DNA of 64,000 nucleotides from FEN-1088 sp031407985 (lineage in GTDB: Bacteria; Myxococcota_A; Polyangia; Fen-1088), in contig JANOJB010000127.1 in NCBI GenBank assembly GCA_031407985.1, positions 1-64,000 on the forward strand, given 5' to 3'. Below the pieces are notes generated by a model. It ran no database searches. It had not been told where the DNA came from and saw nothing but the letters and a program-made list of their open reading frames with translations. Position numbers and translations under genes: made by a program. Numbering within the stretch: position 1 is the stretch's first letter; each line of letters opens with the position of its first letter. Shown here in pieces: positions 32,560 to 42,097 of the stretch.

Positions 32560-33040
32560 GCGAACAAAGCGGGCCGAGCGGAACCTCCTGTACGCCGGCA
32601 TCTACGTGCTGAAAAAGATGGACCTCAAGCCCGAGGACGGTGGAATGGTGGTGCCGGTACTACTGCCGCACGAACTGGAGCCACTCGACCAGGTCCTGCA
32701 GGAGCTCGCGCTCGCGGACTTCGTGGCGATCAACCAGCGCAAGCAGCGCTGGGAAATCACCAAGCCGGGCTTCGCACACATCGGCGCGCTGATCGACGAG
32801 GCCGAGGCGCTGATCGACGAGTTCGACGACGTGGAGCTGCCGGAAATGCTCGCGGAGATGGGGCGCCGCCACCTCGACCCGTTCCGCGCGCGCTTCCTGT
32901 GGGGTTGGTACCAGGGCGAGTTCGACGACCTGGTGCTCTTCCAGCAACGACGGGGGGTGGAGCCGATCGAGCGTTCGTGGGCCGACTACCTCGTGAGCGA
33001 CGCGTTCTACGACAACCTGGCGCTCGACACGACGGAATGA
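32552..33040 (+). CDS. soluble acidic protein, partner of upstream gene, unknown function
   Basis: 162 residues from the ATG at 32552, which overlaps the previous stop. The N-terminal half has a winged-helix-like flavour (LDQVLQELALADFVAINQRKQRWEIT) followed by a strongly acidic helix (LIDEAEALIDEFDDVELPEML). The C-terminal part is rich in aromatic residues (RFLWGWYQGEFDDLVLF). No known catalytic motif. The coupling to 32029 suggests a two-protein complex. The winged-helix suggestion is weak. Confidence 0.6.
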   Translation: MDERTKRAERNLLYAGIYVLKKMDLKPEDGGMVVPVLLPHELEPLDQVLQELALADFVAINQRKQRWEITKPGFAHIGALIDEAEALIDEFDDVELPEMLAEMGRRHLDPFRARFLWGWYQGEFDDLVLFQQRRGVEPIERSWADYLVSDAFYDNLALDTTE

Positions 33041-33118
33041 TCAGGACGTCGGCGTGACCGCTGGTCGGTCAACAGACGTGCTCCCCGCGATTCGACGGTT
33101 GGCGGTTAGACTGCGTCC

Positions 33119-34459
33119 ATGGCGCGCTTTTCGGTCCTGATCGTCGACGACGAGAAGAACATCCGCCACACGCTGCGTGTGTGCCTGGAATCTCTGGACG
33201 CCGAGGTGACCGAGGCCAGCTCGCCCCGGGCGGCTCTGGAGGCGATCAGCCGCGCTGTCTTCGACGTGGTTTTCTTGGACCTGCGACTCGGCACTGAAAG
33301 TGGTTTGGATCTGATTCCGCAGTTGCTGGCCGAAAATCCCAACGTCGTGATCGTGGTCGTAACCGCGTACGCGACCATCGAAACCGCGGTCGAGGCCATC
33401 CGCCGCGGGGCCTGGGATTATCTGCCCAAGCCCTTCACTCCGGCGCAAATCCGCCACTTGATCGAGAAGGCCGAGGCCCAGCGCTCGCTGTCGGCCCGCC
33501 TGGCCAGCCTGAAGGATCGCCTCTCGTCCGAGGCCCCCGACGTCGACTTGGGTTCGAACGCCCCATCCATGCAAGCCGTCCTGCAGATCATCAGTCGCGC
33601 CGCTACGGTTGACGCATGCGTCTTGTTCCGCGGCGAAAGCGGCACCGGCAAGGGGGTGCTGGCGCGCACGATGCATCTGGAAAGCAAACGCCGCGATCGC
33701 CCCTTCGTCACGGTGAATTGCCCCACCCTGACCGAGGACCTGCTGGCCAGTGAGCTCTTCGGGCACGCCAAGGGCGCCTTCACGGGTGCCGTCCGCGATC
33801 AACCGGGGCGCGTCGAAGTCGCCGAGGGCGGCACGTTGTTCCTCGACGAGATCGGCGATTTGCCCGCGACGCTTCAGGCAAAACTGCTGCGTTTTCTGCA
33901 AGACAAGAGCTTCGAAAGGGTTGGCGAGACACGCACCCGAAGGGCGGACGTTCGCATCCAGGCAGCCACGAACCGCGATTTGGACACGGACGTCAAGGCC
34001 GGTCGATTTCGCGAGGATCTGCTTTTTCGCCTCAACGTCCTGGAAGTGCGCGTCCCATCCCTGCGTGAACGCACCGAGGATATTTTGCCGCTGGCCCGTC
34101 GATTTCTCGCGTTCTTCGCGCGCGCGGTCGGCCGCCCACTCCCCCATTTTTCCCCGGCTGCCGAGAAGGTCCTGACGGCCTACGAATGGCCCGGTAACGT
34201 CCGCGAACTGCGCAACACGATCGAGCGGGCGATGATTTTATGGCCATCGGCGGTGGTCGAACCGGAGGCGTTTCCTGAACGGATTGCCGGCACGCGCGAT
34301 CGCGGTCCCACCATTGGCGGCAAGTTCACGCTGGACGAACTGGAGCGCGCCCACATCGCCGCCGTCGTTGCCCGCTGCCCCACCATGGAAGAAGCGGCGG
34401 CGATCCTGGGCATCGACGACTCAACGTTGTGGAGAAGGCGAAAGAAATACGAAGCCTGA
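33119..34459 (+). CDS. NtrC-family sigma-54-dependent response regulator
   Basis: 446 residues. The receiver domain (1-120) has D10, D11, phospho-acceptor D54 and K104 in KPF. The AAA+ domain has Walker A GESGTGKG (172-179), the sigma-54 contact loop GAFTGA (219-224) and FLDEIGDLP as Walker B. The C-terminus carries a Fis-type helix-turn-helix (EEAAAILGIDDSTLWRRRKKY). All elements needed for phosphorylation-controlled activation of sigma-54 promoters are present. No kinase gene is adjacent; the HAMP kinase at 22325 is the nearest candidate partner. The predicted -24/-12 site at 25884 makes kdp a likely target, by inference. Confidence 0.93.
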   Translation: MARFSVLIVDDEKNIRHTLRVCLESLDAEVTEASSPRAALEAISRAVFDVVFLDLRLGTESGLDLIPQLLAENPNVVIVVVTAYATIETAVEAIRRGAWDYLPKPFTPAQIRHLIEKAEAQRSLSARLASLKDRLSSEAPDVDLGSNAPSMQAVLQIISRAATVDACVLFRGESGTGKGVLARTMHLESKRRDRPFVTVNCPTLTEDLLASELFGHAKGAFTGAVRDQPGRVEVAEGGTLFLDEIGDLPATLQAKLLRFLQDKSFERVGETRTRRADVRIQAATNRDLDTDVKAGRFREDLLFRLNVLEVRVPSLRERTEDILPLARRFLAFFARAVGRPLPHFSPAAEKVLTAYEWPGNVRELRNTIERAMILWPSAVVEPEAFPERIAGTRDRGPTIGGKFTLDELERAHIAAVVARCPTMEEAAAILGIDDSTLWRRRKKYEA

Positions 34460-34519
34460 GCGTCATTTCCCAGATCCCCACGAGGTTTCGTGCGTTGAAG
34501 CTCCCCAAGGGGGTCCACA

Positions 34520-35944
34520 ATGTCTCGAATGACGTCACACATGCCTCGTATCATGGCCGTACTGCTGGCGACCGGATCGGCTTCCATCGCTAAGGGCTGG
34601 CAACCGCCGCCGCCGCCAGGCACCACCCGCATCGCGATTGACGAAGACGTCGCGCGGGAACGCGGTCAATACGCGGCGGTCGTCCGCAAGGTCGCCGCGA
34701 TGCCGAACAACGAACACGCGCAGAACATGGTCAACCGGTCCGGGCTGCAAATCCTGAACGTGTTGTGGGAGGACACCGGCCGCTGGCAAGGGTCGTCGAT
34801 GGGCCCCAACATCAGCGACGTCACCATCGAGGTTCAAATGGAGGACGCCCGTGGGCGCACGCGCACCGCGCTGATGCCGGTCATCCGCCACGAAAACTTC
34901 ACCGACAAGACCGGAGACATCGCTCTGGACAAACTGATGATCCCGGTCGGCAACCAGACCGGCGACGGTGCGTTGTCGTTCATCAGCTTGCGCGACTTCC
35001 TGGCCGAGCCTTCGCGTTTTATGACTCTTCCCGACAACGGCGCGATCAAGAACGGGACGCTGTTGGCCAAACGCGACGGGCATGCGCTGGTCAGCGCGCA
35101 GGCCACGTTCCTGCCGATCCCCATTCAGGGCAAGGCCACGTTTTGGCCGGTCATCTTCAACTACCAATCGTCGCGAAGAAACCCGGCGATCCTGACACTG
35201 CTGGTGACCCGCCAGGGGACCAGCGCCACCATCGTCGACAACGTCCACGACAGCGTCGGCATGTCCAGCGCCGGGCAGCGGCTGTTTTTCAACAAAGCCG
35301 GGCAGCGGACGCCGCTGACCGCCGAGCGCCTGTCCGACGTGAAGGCGTCCGGCGTTACCATGAACGGCGAATCCGCCGATTCATTGGGCGCGGACGCGAA
35401 CCTGCTGATGATCATCCAGATCCCGCTGAAATTTCGCGCCCCACCCCGGCGCGCCTTCGCCCCGTCCAAGGATTCCGCGGGATTGGGCGGATTGGCCAAA
35501 CCCATGGCGTCGGCTCCGGCCGAATCGGAGAAGAAGGCAAAGGGGAGCCGCGCGACGTCCGACGTCGAAGCCGCCGTACTTGGCCACGGTCCGGAACTGG
35601 GCCCGTTCACCGAGCTTGACGGTCTGACCATCGAACGTGATTCGCGCTTCCCGGTGCGCGTAACGGTGCAGTTCTATCAAGCGACGTCGAACGGCGTGCT
35701 GGCCGCGGCCGACGTCAAGAACCTGCGCACGCAGATCAAGAACGTCTATTCCATGGCGGACTACGTCGGCTCGCTGGTTGTTCCCTCGTCCGCCGATCGC
35801 ACCCGTCCCACCAACTGGAATGGCGTTGGCAAACGCCCGCCGGGTGTCACGGTTCAGGACTTCCCGGGCCTGATGCAACGTCGGCAGGACCAGGGCGGCA
35901 AGCCGATCACGCCAGGGAACAAGGTGCTGCGCCCGATTCAATGA
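34520..35944 (+). CDS. large secreted protein, unknown function
   Basis: 474 residues; the ATG has AAGGGGG seven bases upstream. A hydrophobic segment (about 11-25) ends near AKGWQ and acts as a signal peptide, followed by a Pro run. The mature part is beta-rich and repetitive in texture, with no cysteine pattern. A short Ala/Ser/Lys-rich linker lies near residues 310-345. The C-terminal third resumes a folded-looking domain (LGPFTELDGLTIERDSRFPV, VTVQFYQATSNGVL). Not recognised as a named family. It is preceded by 60 bases after the regulator gene and has its own ribosome-binding site. Confidence 0.62.
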   Translation: MSRMTSHMPRIMAVLLATGSASIAKGWQPPPPPGTTRIAIDEDVARERGQYAAVVRKVAAMPNNEHAQNMVNRSGLQILNVLWEDTGRWQGSSMGPNISDVTIEVQMEDARGRTRTALMPVIRHENFTDKTGDIALDKLMIPVGNQTGDGALSFISLRDFLAEPSRFMTLPDNGAIKNGTLLAKRDGHALVSAQATFLPIPIQGKATFWPVIFNYQSSRRNPAILTLLVTRQGTSATIVDNVHDSVGMSSAGQRLFFNKAGQRTPLTAERLSDVKASGVTMNGESADSLGADANLLMIIQIPLKFRAPPRRAFAPSKDSAGLGGLAKPMASAPAESEKKAKGSRATSDVEAAVLGHGPELGPFTELDGLTIERDSRFPVRVTVQFYQATSNGVLAAADVKNLRTQIKNVYSMADYVGSLVVPSSADRTRPTNWNGVGKRPPGVTVQDFPGLMQRRQDQGGKPITPGNKVLRPIQ

Positions 35945-35966
35945 CCATCGTGTCATAAAGTGCCTG

Positions 35967-36986
35967 ATGCTCATGCGTGCGATCGTCTACGACAGCTACG
36001 GATCCCCTGACGTGCTTCACTTCGCGGACGTCGCGAAGCCGGCCCCGAAGGCCGATGAGGTTCTGATCCGGATCATCGCCACGACGGTGAACCGGACCGA
36101 CTGCGGCTTCAGAACGGCGAAGCCGTGGCTCGTCCGGTTGTTCAGCGGGCTGCTGCGACCCAAGCGGCGCATCCTCGGCAACGAACTGGCTGGTGAGGTC
36201 GAGGCCATCGGGGCCGAAGTCACGACGTTCAAGGTCGGCGACCAGATCTGCGGGTTGACCGGCGACTTGTTCGGCGCGCACGCGGAGCACGTTTGCCTGC
36301 CCGCGAGCGCCGCGATCACGCTCAAGCCCAGTCACCTACGCCCCGAGGAGGCTGTCGCGCTGTGGGACGGCCCGTGGCTGGCCCTCACATGCCTGCGCAC
36401 GGCGAAGGTCGCCAGCGGACAGACCCTCCTCATCTACGGCGCCTCGGGATCGATCGGCAGCTCCGCGGTTCAGATCGCCAAGCACCTCGGCGCACACGTG
36501 ACGGCTGTCTGCGCGACGAAGAACCTCGATCTCGTAAAGTCGCTCGGCGCCGACGAGGTCGTCGACTACACGCAGACGGACTTCACCAGCCTCGGGCGTA
36601 CGTTCGACGCCGTCATCGACGCCGTCGGCAAGTCCACCTTCGGCGCATGTCGGCGCCTGGTGAAGCCGGGCGGCATCTACGTTTCGACCGACCTGGGACC
36701 CTGGTGGCAGAACCCGCTTTTGCAGTTATGGACCCGCTTCTTCGGCGACAAGCGGGTCAAGCTGGCGATCCCCGACGAGCGACGCGCCCCCGAGGGTGTT
36801 CGCTATCTTGGGGAGCTCGCCGAGGCGCGGAAGCTCCGGCCCGTGATCGATCGAACGATGCCTTTCGATGCCATCGTCGACGCCACCCGGTACGTCGACA
36901 CCGAGCAGAAGACCGGCAGCGTCGTCATCGTCATCGCCGACGATTCCGCCTCGCACCGACTTCCACCACTGGCTGCAAAGGGTTAG
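35967..36986 (+). CDS. medium-chain dehydrogenase/reductase (quinone-oxidoreductase type)
   Basis: 339 residues; M1 or M3 could be the start. The GroES-like N-terminal domain (MRAIVYDSYGSPDVL, VNRTDCGFR, GNELAGEVEAIG) lacks the structural-zinc cysteines. The Rossmann domain contains YGASGSIGSSAVQIAKHLGAHV, then GADEVVDYTQTDF, the usual MDR order. Such enzymes reduce quinones or enals with NADPH. The sequence uses CTC and GTC codons more than the flanking genes, similar to the kdp cassette, which may mean a shared acquisition; this was judged by eye. Confidence 0.88.
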   Translation: MLMRAIVYDSYGSPDVLHFADVAKPAPKADEVLIRIIATTVNRTDCGFRTAKPWLVRLFSGLLRPKRRILGNELAGEVEAIGAEVTTFKVGDQICGLTGDLFGAHAEHVCLPASAAITLKPSHLRPEEAVALWDGPWLALTCLRTAKVASGQTLLIYGASGSIGSSAVQIAKHLGAHVTAVCATKNLDLVKSLGADEVVDYTQTDFTSLGRTFDAVIDAVGKSTFGACRRLVKPGGIYVSTDLGPWWQNPLLQLWTRFFGDKRVKLAIPDERRAPEGVRYLGELAEARKLRPVIDRTMPFDAIVDATRYVDTEQKTGSVVIVIADDSASHRLPPLAAKG

Positions 36987-37021
36987 GCTTTTGCGCAGCA
37001 ATGTCTCGCCAGCTCGGGAGC

Positions 37022-38758
37022 ATGCCGATTAGGGTCCCCCCCCCAGGCAGCACCTTTCGAACATCCGTGGGTGTCCTGTTCTTTCTGGCCATCGGCTGCT
37101 CATCGCAATCGGCCGGTGGACCACGGGTCAGGACAGGAGGCGGCGCCGGATCGATGCCGGCCGCCGGCGGAGGATCGGGGCCGGGTTCGGGCGGCAACGC
37201 GGGCGGCACCGGTGGCCAAACGGGAGGTGTGAACGCGTCGGGAGGCACGACCACGGGAGGCAGTACGGGATCGGGCGGCGGTGCCGTCGGTAGCGGCGGT
37301 GGGATCGTGTCGACGGGTGGCGCCGGCAACCCCGGCAGCGGCGGCGCGGGAACAGGCGGCGTTGCGGGTGGCGCCCTCGGTGGCGCGACGGGCGTACCCG
37401 CAACCGGAGGTCGGGGCGGCAGTGCAGGCACGGGTGGTATTGCGGGACGTGGCGCCGGCGGCACCGCGGGAACCGGAGCCGGCGGCACCGTCGGTCCGCT
37501 TGTGCTCAGCGACGACGGCGGGTGGTGCTGGTTCGAAACCCCGCGCGCCGTCTTTCAAGGCAACCGCTTGATTGTCGGCTCGGTCGCGTCCGGCTGGAAC
37601 GTCGCCGCGCGCCGTGGGGACATCGAGGCCATCGTGCATGATCTGGGATCCGGCACCACCAACATTGTCGAACTGCGCAATCAACTGGGCCTGGACGATC
37701 ACAACTCGCCCGCGTTCCTGGTGCGACCGGACGGCCGTCTTCTGACGTTGTACGCGCGGCACGACACCGAGGACCATTTCTATTTCCGTCTGTCGACAGC
37801 GAACAACCCGCTGATCTGGGCCGCCGAACAGACCTTCACCCCCACCGCCGCTACGCGGGTCACGTACAGCAATCTGTTTCTCCTCACGGCCGAGAACAAT
37901 CGTGTTTACGATTTTTATCGGGGCCTCGACGCCAGCTTCAAACCGTCGTTCGCGTACTCGGCCGATCTCGGTCAAACGTGGACCAGCGGCGGCATCGTCA
38001 TCAACGTTCCGGCGACCGAGCGCCACCGCCCCTACACACGCTACGCGTCGAACGGCACCGACACGATCCACATCACGTACACCGAGGCGCACCCGCGCGA
38101 TTTCGACAACAGCATCTATCACGTCTACTACAAGGGCGGAATGCTGTATCAAAGCAACGGAACCGCGATTCGCGGCCTTGCGGCGGGCCTGACCAGTCCC
38201 AACGAGGGTACCCGCATCTTCCAGGGCGATGCGGCCAATGTGGCCTGGACCGTCGACGTCGCGCTTGATCCGATGGGTCGACCGCACACCGTGTACTCCG
38301 TGCAGATCGGTTCCGCGGGCCTGCCCACCGGACAGGGCGGGACCGACATGCGTTACCGTTACGCGCGCTGGGACGGCACGGCCTGGCGCGATCGTCCGCT
38401 GGCGTACGCGGGCACGCGCCTCTACGCGGGCGAGGACGACTACACCGGTCTTGCCGTGCTGGATCCGACCAACGCGTCGGTGGTCTACATCTCGACCAAC
38501 GCCAATCCCACGACCGGGGCGGCGCTCACCAGCACCGCCGATTCCCGCCGGCACTACGAGATCTTCCGCGGCAACACGACCAACGGCGGCGACACCTGGA
38601 CGTGGACGGCGCTCACCAGCAATTCCACGCTGGACAACCTGCGCCCCATTCTGGTCGCCGACGGGGTCGGACAAAAAGCGCTGGTGTGGCTGCGCGGGAC
38701 CTACCGCTCGTACACCGACTACCAGCAGCAGGTGCTGGCGCTGTTCTGGCGCGAGTAA
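37022..38758 (+). CDS. lipoprotein with BNR_4-type beta-propeller domain
   Basis: 578 residues from the ATG at 37022 (ATG 37001 is also in frame). The signal ends in FLAIGC (Cys26). Residues 30-160 are a Gly/Ala/Thr-rich linker. The C-terminal 410 residues match the BNR_4 family pattern: GGWCWFETPRAVF at the start, then DDHNSPAFLVRPDGRLLTLYA, RHRPYTRYASNG, and a late LRPILVADG. BNR_4 proteins form seven-bladed propellers and include polysaccharide lyases and sialidase-like proteins. No catalytic assignment was possible. It should sit on the outer surface, where it could bind or cleave glycans. Confidence 0.78.
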   Translation: MPIRVPPPGSTFRTSVGVLFFLAIGCSSQSAGGPRVRTGGGAGSMPAAGGGSGPGSGGNAGGTGGQTGGVNASGGTTTGGSTGSGGGAVGSGGGIVSTGGAGNPGSGGAGTGGVAGGALGGATGVPATGGRGGSAGTGGIAGRGAGGTAGTGAGGTVGPLVLSDDGGWCWFETPRAVFQGNRLIVGSVASGWNVAARRGDIEAIVHDLGSGTTNIVELRNQLGLDDHNSPAFLVRPDGRLLTLYARHDTEDHFYFRLSTANNPLIWAAEQTFTPTAATRVTYSNLFLLTAENNRVYDFYRGLDASFKPSFAYSADLGQTWTSGGIVINVPATERHRPYTRYASNGTDTIHITYTEAHPRDFDNSIYHVYYKGGMLYQSNGTAIRGLAAGLTSPNEGTRIFQGDAANVAWTVDVALDPMGRPHTVYSVQIGSAGLPTGQGGTDMRYRYARWDGTAWRDRPLAYAGTRLYAGEDDYTGLAVLDPTNASVVYISTNANPTTGAALTSTADSRRHYEIFRGNTTNGGDTWTWTALTSNSTLDNLRPILVADGVGQKALVWLRGTYRSYTDYQQQVLALFWRE

Positions 38759-38763
38759 CCAAC

Positions 38764-40368
38764 TTAGCTGGCGTAGATCCGGTAGTTGATGTGCGGGAAG
38801 ATGTTGTCCTGCGCGGCGATCTCCGCAAGGAACCCCGGATCCACCGGCTGCCCGGCGGCAAGCGCGTCGTACAGGCGATTGAATCGAACGACGTGTTCGT
38901 TCAACCGGCGCGTGGCGTAGGGAACCGTGGTTCCCGTCGACATGATGAACGTCCAGTCACTGGACTGCGCCAGCATCAATTCACGCGCGGCCTGATTCAA
39001 CGCGCGCTCGGTCGCCGCGTCCGGCGGCGCCGGATACTTGCGCGCCAACTCGACCATCCGTTCACCCGCCGCGTGAATGTGCCGGTACGTCCAAGCGTTG
39101 GTTTCGTTCAACCACTGCTCGTTGTAGCCCTTGGCGCCCCACGACGACGCGCAGGGCGTCGCCATCTGGCTGGTCGGATGCCGTTCCAGGTAATCGCCCG
39201 GCGTGATCGGCTGAATCACGGACTGATCGTGGTGAAGCTGGCGAAACAGATCGCCCAGGAACATCGGGCCTTCGTACCACCAGTGACCGTACAGTTCGGC
39301 GTCGTACGGGCTGACGATCAGGGGCGGCCGATCGCTGGGAAAATTGCCGCCGGCCACCAGACGCTCCGCCTGTTTTTCCATGTTGCCGCGAAAGTGGGAC
39401 GCGTGCAGGCCGACCTTGCCGCGCGCGGCGTCCGGATCGTAGACCCATTTGTCGTGCAGCTTGTCGTGGGTGATCGCGTGGTACTTGAACCCGGTCGCCA
39501 TCCGGTGACCTTCCGGATGGACGTGCGGCCCGATGTATTCCATCGGCAGGTCGAACCCAATGTCGCGATAGAAATCCCGGTAGTGCGGATCGCCCGGGTA
39601 ACCGTGTTTGGCGCTCCACACCTGTTCCGACGATTCGGTGTCGCGGCCGAACGCGGCGACGCCCGTCGGACAGTACAGCGGCGCGTACACGCCGAACACT
39701 GGCCGCCGATCGGCGAACAGGATCGCGTGGGTATCGACCATGAAATACCGCACCGCCGCTTCGCGCAGCAGCTCGTCCACACCGGGGACGTAACCACATT
39801 CGCCCAGCCACATGCCCAGCGACCGGCGGCCGAAGTGCCGTTCGTACAGATCGGCCGCCGTATGGACCTGGGCGCGCAAAGCCGCCCAGTTGCGATCCAG
39901 AAGGGGGAAAAACGCGTGCGTCGCGGTCGACGTGATCACCTCGATGCGACCCGCGTCCTGAAGCTGACGAAACGCCTGCACCAGATCGCCGTCGTGGCAA
40001 CGCCAGGTGTGCCGCAGACTTTGAAACCGGTCGCAGTACATTTGCGCCAAACGGTGGTACTGCGGCTCGTGCCGCGTGCGCTCCAGCTCCTTGGCACCCA
40101 GCGCGATCAGGTCATCCAGATATTCGGCATAACGTTCCTTCAGCAGATCGTCGGTCAGCATCGTGATCAGCGGCGCCGATAGGGACACCGTGCAGCGATA
40201 CGGAACGCCGTCGGTGATCAACCCTTCGAAGATCTGCAGCAGCGGCAGATACGTCCCCGTGATCGCCTCGTACAGCCATTCTTCCTCCATCACCGTCGGA
40301 TCCTCGGGATGGCGTACGAACGGCAGGTGGGCGTGAAGAACCAGAGAAAAATAACCGGTAGGCATCAT
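38764..40368 (-). CDS. GH57 family 1,4-alpha-glucan branching enzyme-like protein
   Basis: 534 residues. The sequence opens FSLVLHAHLPFVRHPE, the GH57 signature. The nucleophile is E190 in WLGECGYVPG and the acid/base Asp is D356 in VSPYDAELYGHWW, positions that fit GH57 branching enzymes. The C-terminal helical region continues to residue 534. It would introduce alpha-1,6 branches into glycogen made by GlgA (20814). Its ATG overlaps the stop of the DUF4912 gene by four bases (ATGA), so translation is coupled. No other glycogen gene is adjacent. Confidence 0.9.
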   Translation of the reverse strand: MMPTGYFSLVLHAHLPFVRHPEDPTVMEEEWLYEAITGTYLPLLQIFEGLITDGVPYRCTVSLSAPLITMLTDDLLKERYAEYLDDLIALGAKELERTRHEPQYHRLAQMYCDRFQSLRHTWRCHDGDLVQAFRQLQDAGRIEVITSTATHAFFPLLDRNWAALRAQVHTAADLYERHFGRRSLGMWLGECGYVPGVDELLREAAVRYFMVDTHAILFADRRPVFGVYAPLYCPTGVAAFGRDTESSEQVWSAKHGYPGDPHYRDFYRDIGFDLPMEYIGPHVHPEGHRMATGFKYHAITHDKLHDKWVYDPDAARGKVGLHASHFRGNMEKQAERLVAGGNFPSDRPPLIVSPYDAELYGHWWYEGPMFLGDLFRQLHHDQSVIQPITPGDYLERHPTSQMATPCASSWGAKGYNEQWLNETNAWTYRHIHAAGERMVELARKYPAPPDAATERALNQAARELMLAQSSDWTFIMSTGTTVPYATRRLNEHVVRFNRLYDALAAGQPVDPGFLAEIAAQDNIFPHINYRIYAS

Positions 40369-42005
40369 GATCCCTTGCGTGACGATGGGGCGGCGTTTTC
40401 TGAAACGGCACCGACCGGCGGCGGTGGATAGATGCTTGCGCCGGTGCGCGCGGGTGGCCGCGGTGCGACGCCGAACGCCGCCGTCGGTTCCAACGGTCGA
40501 CCCAGACGCTGCTCGCTGGCGCCCACGAACCTCCGCTCGCTGGCGCCTCGCCTCACCAGTTCGCTCGACCCCGCAAGCATCCTCTCGCTGGCGCCGCCCA
40601 GCCGCGTTTCGCTGGCCTTCAAGAAGAAGACCTCGGACGATCCGCCCAGGCGCAGTTCGCTGCCGCCCACCCAGCGCCGGTCGCTGGCTCCCATCATCCG
40701 CTCGCTGGCGCCACCGGTGACGCCGCCGCCAAAACCGTCCGCCGCGAATTCATTCACCTCGTGCCCCGTAACCTCGGCCCACGATCGATAGACCTCCCAG
40801 CGCGACAGGATCACGCGCGATTGCTCGGCGCCCAGGCCCCGAATCACGACGTGCCACGGGCCGTATACAACGTGCGTGCGTCCACCGAGGCGAAACATGC
40901 GGGTCTTTCCCGCGAACGCCTCGCGCACGGGCTCCGGAACCTCCACAGGATAGGGAAATGGTCCCGACTCCCAGGACGTGATCGTGGCCGGCTCTTCCCA
41001 GCGAAACCGGCGATGGGCTTCGGCGATTTCAGCGTGTTGAACCTCGCGCCATTCGTGGCGTTCCGTGGCGCCGGTCGCGACGCGAACCGTGTCTTCCCAA
41101 GCGGCACTGTCTTCCGGTCGCGGGGCGCCAACTGCGGATCCCAACGCCGGCGCCGACGTCGATCGAACCGGACGCCCCAGCTGGCGACCCCCGGAGCGTT
41201 CCACCTGGCCGGTCGCCATGCGCACCGTCAACCACTCGGGCTCGGTCGCGGGCGCCGGCTCCCGGCGGGGAAATTCGACCCGAGCGGATCGCGCCACCTT
41301 GACGAAATATCCTTCCTCCGACTTCAGACCAATCTCGACGATTAACTCGGAAGTCGGTTTGCCAATGGGGAAAAACCACTGCCGATCGCCGCGTTCGACG
41401 CGATGATCGAAACTGCCGTGCGCGTTCGTGCCGTCGAAAATGCGCCCAGTCGTGTCGTAGACGCGCAGGTTCAACCAGGCCCCTGCCCCGCCCTGACCCA
41501 GCTGTGTCCGCGCCTTCGCGATGGATTCGTCCCGCACTTCCCAGTACGCGAACAGCCGATCCGGATCGATCGGCATCGCGGTTATGCGATCGCGCCCGTA
41601 TCCCCAGGGTATTTCCTTCGAGGTGCCACGCGCGATTTCGCGGGACTCGTCGGACTGGCCCCGCCCGGGCTCTCCGACCTCGAATTTGTGAGACAACGCC
41701 GCGTGGTCCACAGGGGCTAAAGCGTCCGCTGCCGGCGAGATCACCAGCAAGGCCTGCCAGGCCTCCCAAACCAACGGAACCAGGGCTTCCTTCTTGATCT
41801 TGGGCGGAGGTGACAGCCCCATCCTCTGCGCGGCATCGGCAAGCTGGCGCAGGGTCAGCTTCTTCAGCGACGCCGCGGTCACGGACGCGGGAGGCACCTG
41901 CTTCGTATCCTTGGCCTTACCACCAAGCAAAACCGCAAGCTCGGTTACAAGATCTGGTCCCGTGGACGGTTGGTCTGGCATCTCGGCCCCTACGTTATCC
42001 AACAT
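40365..42005 (-). CDS. DUF4912 protein with Rho_N-like domain and octapeptide repeat tail
   Basis: 546 residues if started at the ATG at 42005 (the ATG at 41981 is another option; a longer frame to 42284 is not supported). Residues about 45-85 resemble a Rho N-terminal/SAP-type helix bundle (LKKLTLRQLADAAQRMGL). Residues about 130-240 carry the DUF4912 domain with ITAMPIDPDRLFAYWEV. The C-terminal region has a second copy-like segment and then nine octapeptide units of the form GASExRxx (40502-40712), followed by a Pro-rich tail. Coupled to the GH57 gene downstream. Probably a glucan-related scaffold or regulator, by association. Confidence 0.75.
   Translation of the reverse strand: MLDNVGAEMPDQPSTGPDLVTELAVLLGGKAKDTKQVPPASVTAASLKKLTLRQLADAAQRMGLSPPPKIKKEALVPLVWEAWQALLVISPAADALAPVDHAALSHKFEVGEPGRGQSDESREIARGTSKEIPWGYGRDRITAMPIDPDRLFAYWEVRDESIAKARTQLGQGGAGAWLNLRVYDTTGRIFDGTNAHGSFDHRVERGDRQWFFPIGKPTSELIVEIGLKSEEGYFVKVARSARVEFPRREPAPATEPEWLTVRMATGQVERSGGRQLGRPVRSTSAPALGSAVGAPRPEDSAAWEDTVRVATGATERHEWREVQHAEIAEAHRRFRWEEPATITSWESGPFPYPVEVPEPVREAFAGKTRMFRLGGRTHVVYGPWHVVIRGLGAEQSRVILSRWEVYRSWAEVTGHEVNEFAADGFGGGVTGGASERMMGASDRRWVGGSELRLGGSSEVFFLKASETRLGGASERMLAGSSELVRRGASERRFVGASEQRLGRPLEPTAAFGVAPRPPARTGASIYPPPPVGAVSENAAPSSRKGS
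40502..40712 (-). repeat. octapeptide (24-bp) repeat in the DUF4912 protein
   Basis: Nine Ser-Glu/Asp motifs recur with a spacing of eight residues (the first interval is seven). Unit consensus is G-[AS]-S-[ED]-x-R-x-x. At DNA level the sense GGCGCCAGCGAGCG core recurs every 24 bases with substantial variation, so it is an old repeat kept at protein level rather than a recent duplication. Confidence 0.88.
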
Positions 42006-42097
42006 CGAGGACCTTGCAGGTAAATTCGTTGTTTCGAATCGGACAGGACCCGGGGCGGCCACTCCTCCGACTCCGATTCGATGGGCGCCTGATGGAC

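Noticed and set aside
36293..37000. N-terminal extension of the BNR lipoprotein
   Set aside because: This part runs in another frame of the dehydrogenase gene and precedes the signal peptide.
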